From: CBDCKN01 sp965219035
Lineage (GTDB): Bacteria > Gemmatimonadota > Gemmatimonadetes > Longimicrobiales > Gaopeijiaceae
Length of the DNA stretch: 64,000 nt
Direction of reading: 5' to 3'
Assembly (NCBI GenBank): GCA_965219035.1
Contig: CBDCMR010000001.1
Coordinates: forward strand, 434,001-498,000
Both the position numbers and the translations under genes were made by a program. The stretch's first letter is position 1. The number at the start of each line of letters is the position of its first letter. This document shows positions 1 to 8,578 of this stretch, piece by piece. The notes beneath the pieces are model-generated. The model made no database searches. It was not told where the DNA came from and saw only the letters and a list, made by a program, of their open reading frames with translations.

Positions 1-130
1 TGAGCCTGCGCCCGTTCTCGCGCCACTCGATCTGGAACAGGCCGGTCTTGGGATCGGGAAAGACCCGTACCCGGTTCCGGCCCCATTCGCCAGCGCCGTA
101 GGAGCGCCGGATAGGTTTCGTGCGTGCCAT
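1..130 (-). CDS. tyrosine site-specific integrase, N-terminal part (cut by window edge)
   Basis: The reverse strand reads from an ATG at 130 through MARTKPIRRSYGAGEWGRNR and onward without a stop to base 1. This basic, glycine-rich start resembles the N-terminal arm of tyrosine recombinases carried by integrative elements. Its ATG shares one base with the stop of the upstream helix-turn-helix gene, so the two are probably translated together. The catalytic domain lies outside the window, so activity cannot be judged. The assignment rests on family memory of this N-terminus and on the excisionase-like neighbour. Confidence 0.6.
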   Translation of the reverse strand, partial: MARTKPIRRSYGAGEWGRNRVRVFPDPKTGLFQIEWRENGRRL

Positions 131-576
131 CATTCGATTCCTCCCTCGATGATGGACTGCACGATCTGCGCGTTGGAAACTTCGCCTCGGCGATGCTTTT
201 CCACCAGTAGCGGTGTGGCTGGCGCCTGGGTCTTCCGTGGCAGGTGCGAGCGGGCGATCCTGGGCGCGCCGGGCCTTCCGGCGTTGGGGATCCTGCCGTC
301 GCGCACGAGGCGGCCGAGATGGTCAGCGGAGTAGCCGCTCTCCCTGGCTGCCTCCGTCAGCGAGAGGGTTGTCTCGTCCCTCTCCCGTAGCGTGGCCTCG
401 AGCTCGGCCGCGCAGCTTTCGAGCGCCACGGCCGGAGTGTCGCCCCCGTACCGGCGGAGCGCCTTGGCCTGCGTCCGCCAGGTGACTGGCAGGGTCTCGA
501 CGGACGCGCCGCGAGGTGTGCGCGCACGTTTGGGTCGATCTCGTCGGCCCGCCGCCCGCCCGGTCTCCGCGTTCAT
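130..576 (-). CDS. excisionase-like helix-turn-helix protein
   Basis: This 148-aa basic protein starts at an ATG whose first bases overlap the stop of the preceding reading frame (ATGA). A MerR/excisionase-type helix-turn-helix is visible in the middle, with TEAARESGYSADHLGRLVRD followed by a basic wing. Such proteins bind element ends and set integration direction. It lies directly before the integrase start, which supports a recombination-directionality or element-regulator role. The longer open frame reaching 1044 has no credible protein character upstream of 576, so I use the internal ATG. Confidence 0.65.
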   Translation of the reverse strand: MNAETGRAAGRRDRPKRARTPRGASVETLPVTWRTQAKALRRYGGDTPAVALESCAAELEATLRERDETTLSLTEAARESGYSADHLGRLVRDGRIPNAGRPGAPRIARSHLPRKTQAPATPLLVEKHRRGEVSNAQIVQSIIEGGIE

Positions 577-822
577 TCCCAGTCGCCCTCGGCGTCTCTG
601 CGGAGCGCGTCGGTGAGGGCCGGGTCCCCCTCGCCGCGCCGAACGGAGCGCTCGGCGAGATCGACGCGGCGTTCCAGGTCGGAGAGCCCGGCGGCGCGTG
701 CGATGGCGTAGAGGGAAACCCTGACCTCCCACAGCAGCACCGACAGCGACACCCCGGTGGCCCGCGGCCTTGGCCCGCCAGTCGGCGAACTCGGGTGGCG
801 ATAAGTGGGCGATGACGATGGA
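573..822 (-). pseudogene. small mobile-element protein, frameshifted
   Basis: Two reverse-strand frames must be joined. One gives AHLSPPEFADWRAKAAG near 760-820. The other gives TGVSLSVLLWEVRVSLYAIA followed by a charged tail to a stop at 573. A single indel near 760 separates them. The arrangement (PPEFADW, then VSLSVLL) resembles the ribbon-helix-helix start of mobilization accessory proteins, but the family is not certain. The stop overlaps the next gene's ATG, so it was once the first gene of a three-gene integration operon. Confidence 0.4.
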
Positions 823-954
823 GGAGAGGAGGAAGACGGCGGACGCAGAAGCGGATGTCCATGCGAAGCATTCGAGAAAGGCGGCTCCCGGAGGCCCCCA
901 CAGGCCTGCGGACGGCCCGTAGCTGGCTGTGCCAACAGGGGAACGACCGAGTGC

Positions 955-1053
955 TCCAAGGGTATGGGAGCATTCAGGCCGCTCAGGCGTAGCGTCGCAC
1001 TGACGAAGAAGGAACGCCAGCCGGTGCCCCTCTCCGGGGCGCACTTCCGATGA
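955..1053 (+). pseudogene. relic: C-terminus of relaxation-like protein
   Basis: The forward frame reads GMGAFRPLRRSVALTKKERQ and then PLSGAHFR and a stop. It aligns with the end of the better preserved copy at 6290-7036 (YGGLQAAMKRSVALTKRARR, then RLAGARFR). About 15 residues are missing internally. The relic matters because a palindromic repeat begins 172 bp after its stop, the same spacing as at three other copies in this window. Confidence 0.5.
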
Positions 1054-1225
1054 CCGGCCTGCCTGTCATGCCACGACTGGAACGTGAAAACGACGCGGGG
1101 GGTCGATTCACAGCCTGGCACGACTGCGATTCACAGGGTCCTGCTCGCGTATCCGATTACACCGCAATGTCTTACGCCTATCCGGCCCGGTCGGCCGGAG
1201 CCGGGCGGGCCAGTTCGGCGGCGAA

Positions 1226-1340
1226 GGGAGCGACCCCCCAAGCCGAGGGCTTGGTACGGGCGCGGGGCGGTGCGCGTTTTCACACGCCCGTCCCCGCCCC
1301 CTGGGGGTCGCTCCCTTCCAATCAATCCCTCGCGGGAAGG
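1226..1340 (+). repeat. 90-bp palindromic repeat, copy P1, plus border
   Basis: The core (1226-1315) begins GGGAGCGACC and ends GGTCGCTCCC, with a central arm pair around GCGTTTTCACACGC. The outer border CCCTCGCGGGAAGG ends at 1340. Other copies are at 6027-6116, 47638-47728 and 52102-52191. In all four the orientation follows that of the adjacent relaxation-like gene or relic, and the gap to its stop is 172-173 bp. Confidence 0.85.
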
Positions 1341-1423
1341 CTGCCTACGGAGGAACCACTAGTCCCAGCAGGGGGAATAATGGCGGAGAATGGAGTCGAC
1401 CCCCGCTGCCTCGAGGTTTGATC

Positions 1424-2065
1424 GTGCCCAATTTTACTCCAGAATGGCGACTGCTAGAGCCACACGTCGATCTCCAAGCGCTCGGACTGTACCTGGACAC
1501 GGTCGAGCAGCAACTTGACTTTCTCCGGGACCAATGGCGGGTGCAGCTCAATGCTGACCTGCGGGCCGCGACTGAGGACGAGAGCGGCTGGCTCCAGCAA
1601 GAGTCGCAGATAAGGGAGGCACACGTGACCAGGTCGCTGCGGGGCGGATTCATCATAAGTCTTTGGGCTTCGTATGAGTCAGGCGTCTCGGAAGTCGCGA
1701 ACTTGCTCGAGGACGCGAAGCGCCTTCCCAGAAAATTTCCGAAGGTCTCCGGGAAAAAAGTTTCCGGGGAAACTTGGGTTGACAAGGCCAAGACTTATTT
1801 CGCCAGCGTACTAGAATTCCCTCTCCATCCCGACCCAGACGATTGGGACCGGCTCCAGGTGTTGTATGCTGTTCGTAACACATACGCTCATGCCAATGGT
1901 CGGCTTCGGCTCATGGGGAAACACGTTCGCAAAACGCTCAAACCCGTCATCGATGCTGGTAAGGGCATTACGTATGAGTGGGACGGCCTGCACGTGGACA
2001 GGCCGTACGTGCGTAGAAGCTATGAACTCGTCGAGCCCTTAATGAAAGACCTCATTAGTAGAGCG
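1424..2065 (+). CDS. HEPN-like domain protein, C-terminus fused or cut
   Basis: About 214 residues of charged helical sequence contain RNTYAH, an R-x4-H motif typical of HEPN ribonuclease domains (toxins and defence effectors). I use the GTG at 1424; a TTG at 1418 is the alternative. The reading frame runs on past 2065 only by passing antisense through a collagen-like gene and then into an IS481 transposase, so the natural C-terminus was lost at a junction near 2063. It lies just outside the palindrome border, with no partner gene. HEPN toxins are usually paired with an MNT antitoxin, which is absent here. Confidence 0.5.
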
Positions 2066-2358
2066 AATCCGGTGCCCACCAAGCGGTACAATGTGTTGTC
2101 CACGCTGGGGACGAACACCCGAAACCCGACTGCGTACACGGCTTCGTCTATGCTCGACTCCGCGATGACGTCCGACCAGTCCAGCGTTTCGCCTTGGGGC
2201 CCTTCAGGGCCTTGGGGTCCTTCAGGGCCCGTAGCTCCATCGGCTCCGTCAGCCCCTGGAAGGCCTTGCGGCCCCGTTGGCCCCGCAGGGCCGAGCGGAC
2301 CCTCGCATCCGAGGGCGAGAGATACTACGGCGAGTGGAACCAGGAATCTGGTGAGCAT
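2063..2358 (-). pseudogene. collagen-like lipoprotein/protease, N-terminal fragment
   Basis: The reverse strand encodes a signal peptide with lipobox (VVSLALGC), then Gly-X-Y collagen-like triplets (GPLGPAGPTGPQGLPGADG), then SSIDEAVYAVGFRVF and GTGFA. That last part resembles the start of a trypsin-like serine protease domain, in which a His motif would follow. The match stops at GTGFA near 2063, where the HEPN gene's antisense begins, so the catalytic domain is missing. This is a broken exported protein. Confidence 0.6.
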
Positions 2359-2543
2359 AGGGTTGGTTCTCCGTTGTCGCCTTCGGGGCTCTCGACGACC
2401 CGTCTTCGTTTGGCCCCCCTGTAGTGGGCGTTGCCCGGGGGCTGCTTCTCGGGCTTGGCCCTATCGAGCCCGACCGCACTTCCAAGAGCGAGTGCGCACC
2501 ATGCAGGTAGGTGGCCCCTCGACGGCTGTCAACCTCCGCACGG

Positions 2544-3869
2544 GTCCGGTAAAGAGACATGGTACACACTTAAGTAAAGGGACATGGGTTACAGTCGGCA
2601 CCTCTGAAAGGAGGAGGCCGATGCCGTTCGAGGAGACTCATGTCATGGAAGAGAGAACGCGGTTTATCGAAGAAGCCCATCGCAGTCTTCGGAGCTTTGC
2701 TGCGGTGTGCGATCGATACGGGATTAGTCGCAAGACAGGCTACAAGTGGATGGATCGATGGCGGCGAGCCGGGCCAGCAGGTCTGGAGAATCGAGCGAGT
2801 CGACCCGGGCATTGCCCATGGGCTACGCCTAGTGAGGTGGTCGAGACGATCCTCGAGGTTAGACGCAAGTATGACGACTTCGGGCCGAAGAAGATCCGGT
2901 GGTACCTGCAGACGCATCGGCCGGAGCTAGCACTGCCCTCACGACAGACGATGCACAACATCCTGGTGCGTCACGACCTGGTGCCGAGGCGTCGGCGAAG
3001 GGTGCGCCGCTGGCACCCGGGTCGACCCGATACCAACGCATCTGAACCGAACGGGACGTGGACGGCCGACTTCAAGGGCGAGTTCCCGATGGGTGACGGT
3101 GAGCTGTGCTACCCGCTTACTGTGCAGGACATGCATTCGAGGTTCGTACTGGAGTGTTGGGGTCGTCCGGACGTGACAATCGACGGCGTGATCCCAGTGT
3201 TCACGCGGCTATTTCGCCAACACGGTCTACCCGAACGGATCCGTACGGACAACGGCACTCCCTTCGCTTCGAACGCACTAGGCCGTCTCTCTCGGCTGTC
3301 CGTGTGGTTCATTCAGGTGGGCATTCTGCCTGAGCTCATCGAGCCTGGCTGCCCTCAGCAGAACGGCAAGCACGAGAACATGCACCTGGTGCTAAAGAGG
3401 CGTACCACCCGACCTCCGAGCTCCAACATGCGGACCCAGCAGCAAGCGTTTCGAAGATTCAGGAAGCTCTACAACGAAGTCCGGCCTCACGAGGCGTTGG
3501 ACGGTGCCGTGCCCTCCAATCTCTACCGACCCTCACCTCGACCCTTCCCGAAGCAACTCGACCCGGTCACGTATCCGGGCCACTTCGAGACCCGGCTCGT
3601 CAGCACGAACGGTGGCATCCGCTGGTACGGGGACCGTGTGCCCGTCGGCCGACTCTTCGCTGGGCATGAAGTCGGACTGGAAGAGATTGACCACGGTCTC
3701 TTTGAGGTCTACTTCGGACCCATCTGGCTAGGACGCTTTGTTGAACCCAAACGCCTCATCTTCGACTCCCTCGGACGAGGGAAGAGACGAACTGGAGGCA
3801 CTTGCAAAGGACGGAGAACTGTTACTCAGGTCTCTTGACTTAACTGTTACCCAGGTCCTTTACCGCTCA
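2544..3869 (+). mobile_element. IS481-family insertion sequence, copy 1
   Basis: The element was defined by comparison with the reverse-oriented copy at 10617-11942. Shared sequence starts GTCCGGTAAAGAGACATGG and ends CCTTTACCGCTCA. The ends are imperfect inverted repeats built around GGTAAAG and a second internal copy of the same motif. The two copies differ at only a few positions, so transposition was recent. It lies downstream of the truncated collagen-like gene. Confidence 0.85.
2621..3838 (+). CDS. IS481-family transposase
   Basis: This 405-aa DDE transposase starts at the ATG at 2621, preceded by a strong AAGGAGGAGG ribosome site. It has an N-terminal helix-turn-helix (CDRYGISRKTGYKWMDRWR), then an integrase-core fold with acidic residues in NGTWTADFKGEF, IRTDNGTPF and QQNGKHENMH. 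It cuts and joins the ends of its element. The frame is open upstream to 1418, but that is read-through of unrelated sequence. It is nearly identical to the copy at 10648-11865, with an Arg/Gln difference in the KKI-WYLQTH segment. Confidence 0.9.
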   Translation: MPFEETHVMEERTRFIEEAHRSLRSFAAVCDRYGISRKTGYKWMDRWRRAGPAGLENRASRPGHCPWATPSEVVETILEVRRKYDDFGPKKIRWYLQTHRPELALPSRQTMHNILVRHDLVPRRRRRVRRWHPGRPDTNASEPNGTWTADFKGEFPMGDGELCYPLTVQDMHSRFVLECWGRPDVTIDGVIPVFTRLFRQHGLPERIRTDNGTPFASNALGRLSRLSVWFIQVGILPELIEPGCPQQNGKHENMHLVLKRRTTRPPSSNMRTQQQAFRRFRKLYNEVRPHEALDGAVPSNLYRPSPRPFPKQLDPVTYPGHFETRLVSTNGGIRWYGDRVPVGRLFAGHEVGLEEIDHGLFEVYFGPIWLGRFVEPKRLIFDSLGRGKRRTGGTCKGRRTVTQVS

Positions 3870-3874
3870 ACGTC

Positions 3875-4037
3875 ACGGTCCGCCTCGGGTCCGCAGCGAG
3901 CATCTCCTCGAGCGCGTCCCGCTCGGCCGGGTCGACAGACATCCCATACTTCTGCTTCACGGCCACGACCGTCGCGGCATACCAACCCTAACTGCGCTCC
4001 GGCCTCCACTCGCCCGCGTCGTTGTCGGACTTCTGGT
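3875..4037 (-). pseudogene. relic: C-terminus of HNH/DUF1524-like protein
   Basis: The reverse strand reads QKSDNDAGEWRPE, an in-frame stop, then WYAATVVAVKQKYGMSVDPA and a short acidic tail. The pattern of a tryptophan-containing segment, then VAVK-KYG, then a PAE-type ending resembles the C-termini of HNH nuclease proteins. It is cut by the IS481 end on one side and the IS3 end on the other, so this is a fragment only. Confidence 0.35.
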
Positions 4038-4110
4038 TGACCTAGCCCCCTGAAACGAGACCAGGTCCAGTGTTAGGATTTGGGCCGGTCGGGACCAGGA
4101 GGAGGTCAAC

Positions 4111-4392
4111 ATGGCAGCGCAGAAGAGGATGTCTGCGGGACAGATCATCAACGCTCTCCGGAAGGCCGAAGTCGGGATTGCGAACGGGAAGAGGATCAAG
4201 GAGGTGTGCCGGGAGCTGGGCGTGAGCGAGCAGACCTACTACCGGTGGCGGCGGGAGTATGGAGGGATGAAGACGAGCCAGGCGAGGCGGCTGAAGGAGC
4301 TTGAGAAGGAGACCCAGCTCTTGAAGCGAGCAGTGGCCGATTTAACCCTGGACAATCTGATCCTGAAGGAGGCGTCCAAGGGAAACTTTTGA
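4111..4392 (+). CDS. IS3-family transposase OrfA
   Basis: This 93-aa DNA-binding subunit starts at an ATG preceded by GGAGGAGG. It has a helix-turn-helix (KEVCRELGVSEQTYYRWRRE) followed by a leucine-rich coiled segment (RRLKELEKETQLLKRAVADL). It ends at a TGA inside CTTTTGAG, where a -1 slip would continue into OrfB, as in IS3 elements generally. Confidence 0.9.
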   Translation: MAAQKRMSAGQIINALRKAEVGIANGKRIKEVCRELGVSEQTYYRWRREYGGMKTSQARRLKELEKETQLLKRAVADLTLDNLILKEASKGNF

Positions 4393-5277
4393 GCCCCGAG
4401 CTGCGGAGGCGGTGCGTGGCAGAAGTTCGTCAGCGGTTCGGGGTGAGCGAGAGGAGAGCGTGCAGGGTCTTGGGCCAGGCCCGCACGACGCAGCGCCGCA
4501 GGAGCAACAGAAGTGCGGACGAAGAGGCGCTGAGGGAGGACATGGTGAAAGTAGCCCGCAGGTTTGGACGCTACGGGTACCGGATGGTGACGGGGATGCT
4601 GGAGGACGAAGGGTTGGGTGGTGAAGCACAAGCGGGTGGAGCGGATCTGGAGGCAGGAGGGGCTGAAGGTGCCGGAGCGGCAGCCGAAGCGAGGTCGGCT
4701 GTGGCTCAACGACGGATCGTGCATCCGGCTGAGGCCGCTGTATCGGGGCCACGTCTGGTCGTACGACTTCGTGGCCTCGAGGACGCACGACGGGCGTGCG
4801 CTGAAGCTGCTGACAGTGCTGGACGAGCACACGAGGGAGTGCCTGGCGATCGTGGTGGCTCGCAAGATCCGCTCGCACGACGTGCTCGAGGTGCTGGCCG
4901 ATCTGTTCGTCCGACACGGGCCTCCCGAGTATCTGAGGTCGGACAACGGACCGGAGTTCACCGCGAAGCTCGTGCGGCGGTGGTTGAGGCGCGTCGGCGT
5001 CGAGACGCTCTTTATCGAGCCGGGCAGCCCGTGGGAGAACGGCTACAACGAGAGCTTCAACGGCAAGCTCAGGGACGAGCTGTTGAACGGGGAGATCTTC
5101 TACTCGTTGGCGCAGGCGGCCGTGCTGGTCGAGCAATGGAGGCGCGAGTACAATACCGTCCGACCCCACAGCGCCTGCGGCGGCTTTCCCCCGGCCCCTG
5201 AGGCGATTAAGCCGTCGCCCTGGTTCCTGAGGATGCCCGTCCTTCACGGCCCTCCACAGGTGCTGGGACTAACATAG
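4389..5277 (+). pseudogene. IS3-family transposase OrfB, frameshifted
   Basis: The first part (LSPELRRRCVAEVRQRFGVS to GMLEDEG) and the second part (VKHKRVERIWRQEG onward) lie in different frames. A one-base insertion near 4612 in a GGGTTGGG tract separates them. The DDE core is in the second part: HVWSYDFVAS, LRSDNGPEF and NGYNESFNG. Removing one T would restore one protein of about 290 residues. The element is therefore probably immobile on its own, unless the shift is a sequencing error. Confidence 0.8.
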
Positions 5278-5320
5278 GATGTGGTACCGCTCTTGGGGGC
5301 AGGTCATTCACGGCGATGGC

Positions 5321-5839
5321 ATGCTGTTGGCCAGGCAGGTACGGACTTCGGACGATCCCCATACGTCATCCGCCAACCGCCCAGGCGCTCGCGACTTGAA
5401 TCGGAAGGCCGGCGAGCACGGAGTGGCGAAGGTGTGGCAGGATGCGAAAGTGTCGTTGGACTACAGTGTCCGGACATACTATACGAAATCCGGCATTACC
5501 TATCTGCACCGGACGATCACCCTGCCCGACGACGTGTGTGTCCGCGGGTCGCATTCCGTTACAATTGACGAACCCGGGAAGATACGGATCACTTTCTATC
5601 CTGCGGCTGTCGACCTTTGTCATGAGCGTTTCGAGAAGCTGAAGGATGCAATTCCGTTCGAAGCTGAGAAGCCGCCGAACGCACCTGCGACGCGTCGCGC
5701 TCCGAATCAGTGGTATTACCGCCTTGACGAGGGATCGTGGCACAACGGCAGAGCGCGTCTAATTGACTTTGTATGGGACGTGGAGGATGCTCGGCGCAAG
5801 CACGATGACCCTGTGTCTGACGAGCCCGAAGGGCCTTAG
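5321..5839 (+). CDS. hypothetical protein, possibly 5'-truncated by IS3
   Basis: The open frame begins inside the right end of the IS3 element. The first internal ATG after it is at 5321, giving 172 aa. The middle and C-terminal part (SVRTYYTKSGITYLHRTITL, then ITFYPAAVDLCHERFEKL) looks like real coding sequence with alternating strands and charged helices, ending in an acidic tail. I recognise no family. The upstream start was probably lost to the IS insertion. Confidence 0.45.
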   Translation: MLLARQVRTSDDPHTSSANRPGARDLNRKAGEHGVAKVWQDAKVSLDYSVRTYYTKSGITYLHRTITLPDDVCVRGSHSVTIDEPGKIRITFYPAAVDLCHERFEKLKDAIPFEAEKPPNAPATRRAPNQWYYRLDEGSWHNGRARLIDFVWDVEDARRKHDDPVSDEPEGP

Positions 5840-5895
5840 CTACCTCGCGTTCGTCGAACGGCGTGGAGCGCGATCAGGCCCCATGCCTCGGCACC

Positions 5896-5973
5896 ATGAA
5901 CAGCCTGCCCTTCGACTGGGCCGCGTACCTGGCCGACGAGAGCCGAGACCCGGAAGCCGGATCGGTCCGTTGA
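5896..5973 (+). pseudogene. relic: integrase C-terminus
   Basis: The frame MNSLPFDWAAYLADESRDPE followed by AGSVR and a stop matches the end of the intact integrase at 41314-42498 (QAWADYLASERRDPE, then AEPIR). Only the last 25 residues remain. The palindrome border (GACGGCCTTCCCGCC) follows about 20 bp after the stop, so an integrase end lies next to the palindromic terminus. Confidence 0.55.
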
Positions 5974-5993
5974 TACGCCGCTCACAGCGGCGC

Positions 5994-6116
5994 TGGACGG
6001 CCTTCCCGCCAAGGGATCCATGGACTGGGAGCGACCCCCGGAGGGCGGGGGCCAGCGTGTGAAAACACACCTAGCCCCGCGCCCGTAGCAGGCCCTCGGC
6101 CTGGGGGGTCGCTCCC
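5994..6116 (-). repeat. 90-bp palindromic repeat, copy P2, plus border
   Basis: The core is 6027-6116, in reverse orientation relative to P1. It has GGGAGCGACC and GGTCGCTCCC ends and a central GTGTGAAAACACAC. The border GGCCTTCCCGCCAAGGGAT lies at its left. The stop of the relaxation-like gene (6290) is 173 bp away, and the intervening DNA is also related to that at the other copies. Confidence 0.85.
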
Positions 6117-6289
6117 CTCCACGTCGGTGCTGCCCAGTGCGGCACAGGCGGCCGGGTGGCAGCGCCCGCAACTCCAAGCGCCCGCACGGGATAGCCGAAT
6201 CCGGCGTCTGCGCATCTTCACGGGTGCCATGCGTGCATCGACCCCCAACGTCTCATGCACGCTCCAGTACGGCACAAGGCGTGGGCTTC

Positions 6290-7036
6290 TCATCGGAAGC
6301 GTGCTCCCGCGAGCCGAACCGTCCGCCAGATGTCGGTGCGTTGCATCAGCCCCCGCCCTGCCTGCCTGCGCGCCCGCTTCGTCAGCGCGACGCTGCGCTT
6401 CATCGCGGCCTGCAAGCCTCCGTACTCCATCAGGACCGGGACATCCCCCTTGATGATGGCCTGGTCGATAAGGTCGATCTCGCGGCCGATCCCGTGGTCG
6501 AATTCGGAGGGGCGGGGATCCCGCGCCCAGTTGGCGAGCACGGTCTCCGCCCGGCTGTCCTCCTCCGGTGTCCGGACGATGGCCACGACCTCGATCCCGC
6601 AGCCGCGATCCCAGAGCGCCTTCCAGAGTTCGCGGTGCGCGGCACCCCAGGAGCGGAGTGCCGTCGCTGTCTTGTGGCCCGGATCGAGGTAGACGAAAAC
6701 GGCGCGCCGGGCGTCCAGCGCGACCGGCAGCCGGAGCGGGAAGTAGCGCCGGAGGTTCCCGGCCGCTCCCCGGTAGACCCGTTGGGGCAGGAGCGGGCGC
6801 TCGATGCCGAGCGCCTCGAAGGCGGCCACCTTCTCCGGCTCGGTCGGGAGCCAAGGCAGGCGGGAATGATCAAGCACATAGTCGAGCGAGAGCAGGCGCC
6901 GCATCAGCACTTCCGTGGAGGTGATCCGGCGGCGGCGGCGGTTCCCGGCGCCGAGCGCCCGGTAGATCCGGCGCGCGTGGATTCGGCACACTCGACCGAT
7001 GCCGTCGATGCCGGGCGGATCCTCTTCGACGGCCAC
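6290..7036 (-). CDS. replication-relaxation-like mobile-element protein, N-truncated
   Basis: This is the best preserved copy in the window (248 aa from a GTG at 7036). The first part (GIGRVCRIHARRIYRALGAG, then LMRRLLSLDYVLDH) continues a winged-helix region that is complete only in the broken copy at 40718. The second part (LPVALDARRAVFVYLDPGH, then TATALRSWGAAHRELWKAL) is a compact alpha/beta domain of unknown activity, followed by a basic helical tail. I place it tentatively with replication-relaxation family plasmid proteins. About 80 N-terminal residues are missing at a junction near 7045. Six traces of this family occur in the window. Confidence 0.55.
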   Translation of the reverse strand: MAVEEDPPGIDGIGRVCRIHARRIYRALGAGNRRRRRITSTEVLMRRLLSLDYVLDHSRLPWLPTEPEKVAAFEALGIERPLLPQRVYRGAAGNLRRYFPLRLPVALDARRAVFVYLDPGHKTATALRSWGAAHRELWKALWDRGCGIEVVAIVRTPEEDSRAETVLANWARDPRPSEFDHGIGREIDLIDQAIIKGDVPVLMEYGGLQAAMKRSVALTKRARRQAGRGLMQRTDIWRTVRLAGARFR

Positions 7037-7110
7037 GCCCCGCGCGGGCGCGGCGAAGCGGATGTGGAGATTGTGCCGTCCGGCGGGGGTGCGCCTGCGC
7101 CGCTACGGTT

Positions 7111-7862
7111 GTGGTGCGAGCTGCCGTCGGGACGTTTGGCATCGACATCGTGATGGAACAGCCGGCCACGGAAATCTACGCCGAGACCATGACCGCAGCA
7201 GCGGACGGGTGGTCGTCCGTTCTCGACGGAACGGAATGGGAGAGCCGGGACCCTCGGGCATACTGTACGTGGTGGGAGCACAGCGTACCGCTGGCGGGGA
7301 GCGGGAACGACTTGGTGATTTGGGCCAGGCGCGAGACCGATCCTTCCTATCGTCCCGGCGCGGGCGCCTGGAGTTGCCGGCGGGGAGAAGGTCCCGAGAC
7401 GGAGCCGTCACGCTACTATCCGGTCGCGGGTCAGGTGACAACCAACGCGCGAGTGCCACACTACTTCGGCAAGCTTGTTTATCATGCGACACGAGATCGG
7501 ACACGTGCTCGGATTGACGGGTGCTTTCCCTCCGGCGACGGGCCTGGTGACCGAAGACCGCGAGTACTTCATCGGCCCTAGGGCGGTGGCAGCGTTCCGC
7601 CAGGGTGGCGGCGATCCGGACCTTCCCGGTATTCCTCTTCAGCCGGGGTCGCATTGGGCTAGTGTCGTGACCTCCCGAAGTGATGATCGGCTCCGGTGGC
7701 GACCACGACAACTTCCCCGACGAACTCTCCGTCGCCGCTCTGGCGGATGCGGGCTACGCGGTGGACATGTCGAAAACGACTCCCTGGGTTTGGGTCAACA
7801 GGACATCCGCGGCGGCGGCTGAGCCGGTTAATGACGTTGTAATCCCTTGGCCGGGTCGTTGA
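7111..7862 (+). pseudogene. leishmanolysin-like metallopeptidase, two frameshifts
   Basis: Three forward frames must be joined. The first (7111 to about 7480) gives WSSVLDGTEWESRDPRAY and ARRETDPSYRPGAG. The second gives LFIMRHEIGHVLGL, an HExxH zinc site. The third (7680-7862) gives MIGSGGDHDNFPDELSVAAL and ADAGYAVDMS. The order HExxH then a GG-rich late motif before 'LSVAALADAGY' fits M8/leishmanolysin-like secreted proteases. Two frameshifts (near 7475 and 7670) make it a pseudogene. Confidence 0.55.
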
Positions 7863-8129
7863 CCCACTCGTCGTCCCCGCTCTCCCGACCCAGGACTTGA
7901 GTTCGTCGGTGTGGGTTGCCTCGGCCTCATCGGCGACGTTGCGGGTGATGAGAAACTCGTGGTCATGGAGCATGACCCGCTTCATTCTCCTCATCGAAGG
8001 ACACGGCGGCTTCCGCGTCGGCGGGGGGCGCGGGGAACGCTTTGGCTTCGGTTCACGCTGAGGAACGTGTGACACGCGGATGAGTACGCCTGGGCCGCGG
8101 TCGGACCCGCTGGCTGAACGGCGTGATAC

Positions 8130-8260
8130 CGGGTCGGTTGGGCCGGGCGGTACGGATCGGAGCACCCCACGCCGAGGCGTCCGGCTCCGGCTGCCCGTCT
8201 TGCACCTGCGCTCGACGGCGAGGGACTGGCCTGGCCCCCCTGGTCCGAGTGATGGATCAC
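8130..8260 (-). pseudogene. relic: IS3-type OrfB fragment
   Basis: The reverse strand contains VIHHSDQGGQ, the second catalytic Asp block of IS3-family transposases. In the next frame it continues as SLAVERRCKTG, which also follows that block in such proteins. Nothing else of the element is recognisable. Confidence 0.35.
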
Positions 8261-8319
8261 CGCCTCGGGCCTCCTCTGCCACAGCGCCAGCCGACGCAGT
8301 TCCTCGCGCTCCGCCGTTG

Positions 8320-8578
8320 TCAGGCCGTCACCCGAACTTCTTCTGCGAGATCGCCATGTGGTGGGTATTCTACCCGTTCGCGATCGCGGTGTCCGGCGAA
8401 TGGCTACACTGGACGGGTCATGGGCTGCATCGGGCTGACGCTGTTCATTCCGTCCTTGCGGATGACCGAGGCGTTGTCCGTTGCCAAGTACCCCGGCTAC
8501 CGCGACTACCAGGCCACGACCTCGGCCTTGATTCCGCTGCCGCGGGCTGGACGGGCGAAGATGACCCCTAGTACTTGA
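8320..8578 (+). pseudogene. relic: DUF1295 / steroid-reductase-like C-terminus
   Basis: One frame reads RHPNFFCEIAMWWVFYPFAI and ends SGEWLHWTG. The next frame continues MGCIGLTLFIPSLRMTEALS and KYPGYRDYQ. This matches the C-terminal membrane-embedded part of DUF1295 proteins (RHPNY-GE, then KYP-Y-DY). A frameshift near 8418 and loss of the N-terminus make it non-functional. It converges on the lipoprotein gene at 8568. Confidence 0.55.

Larger units (their letters stand above)
4038..5306 (+). mobile_element. IS3-family insertion sequence A
   Basis: The left end TGACCTAGCCCCCTGAAACG and the inverted right end (TGACCTGCCCCCAAGAGCGG on the reverse strand) are imperfect inverted repeats. The 1269-bp element carries orfA and orfB. 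Related but decayed elements with the same TGACCTGACCCCCTGAAACG-type end occur at 39070-39422 and 63340-63868. No clear target duplication is visible. Confidence 0.85.

Noticed and set aside
2194..2424. Forward frame across the collagen-like repeats
   Set aside because: The Gly-X-Y pattern and signal peptide are on the reverse strand; the forward frame is its antisense.
1418..3838. 806-aa open frame read as one protein
   Set aside because: It joins a HEPN domain, antisense of a collagen-like gene and an IS481 transposase. The transposase has its own strong start at 2621 and an identical stand-alone twin at 10648-11865.
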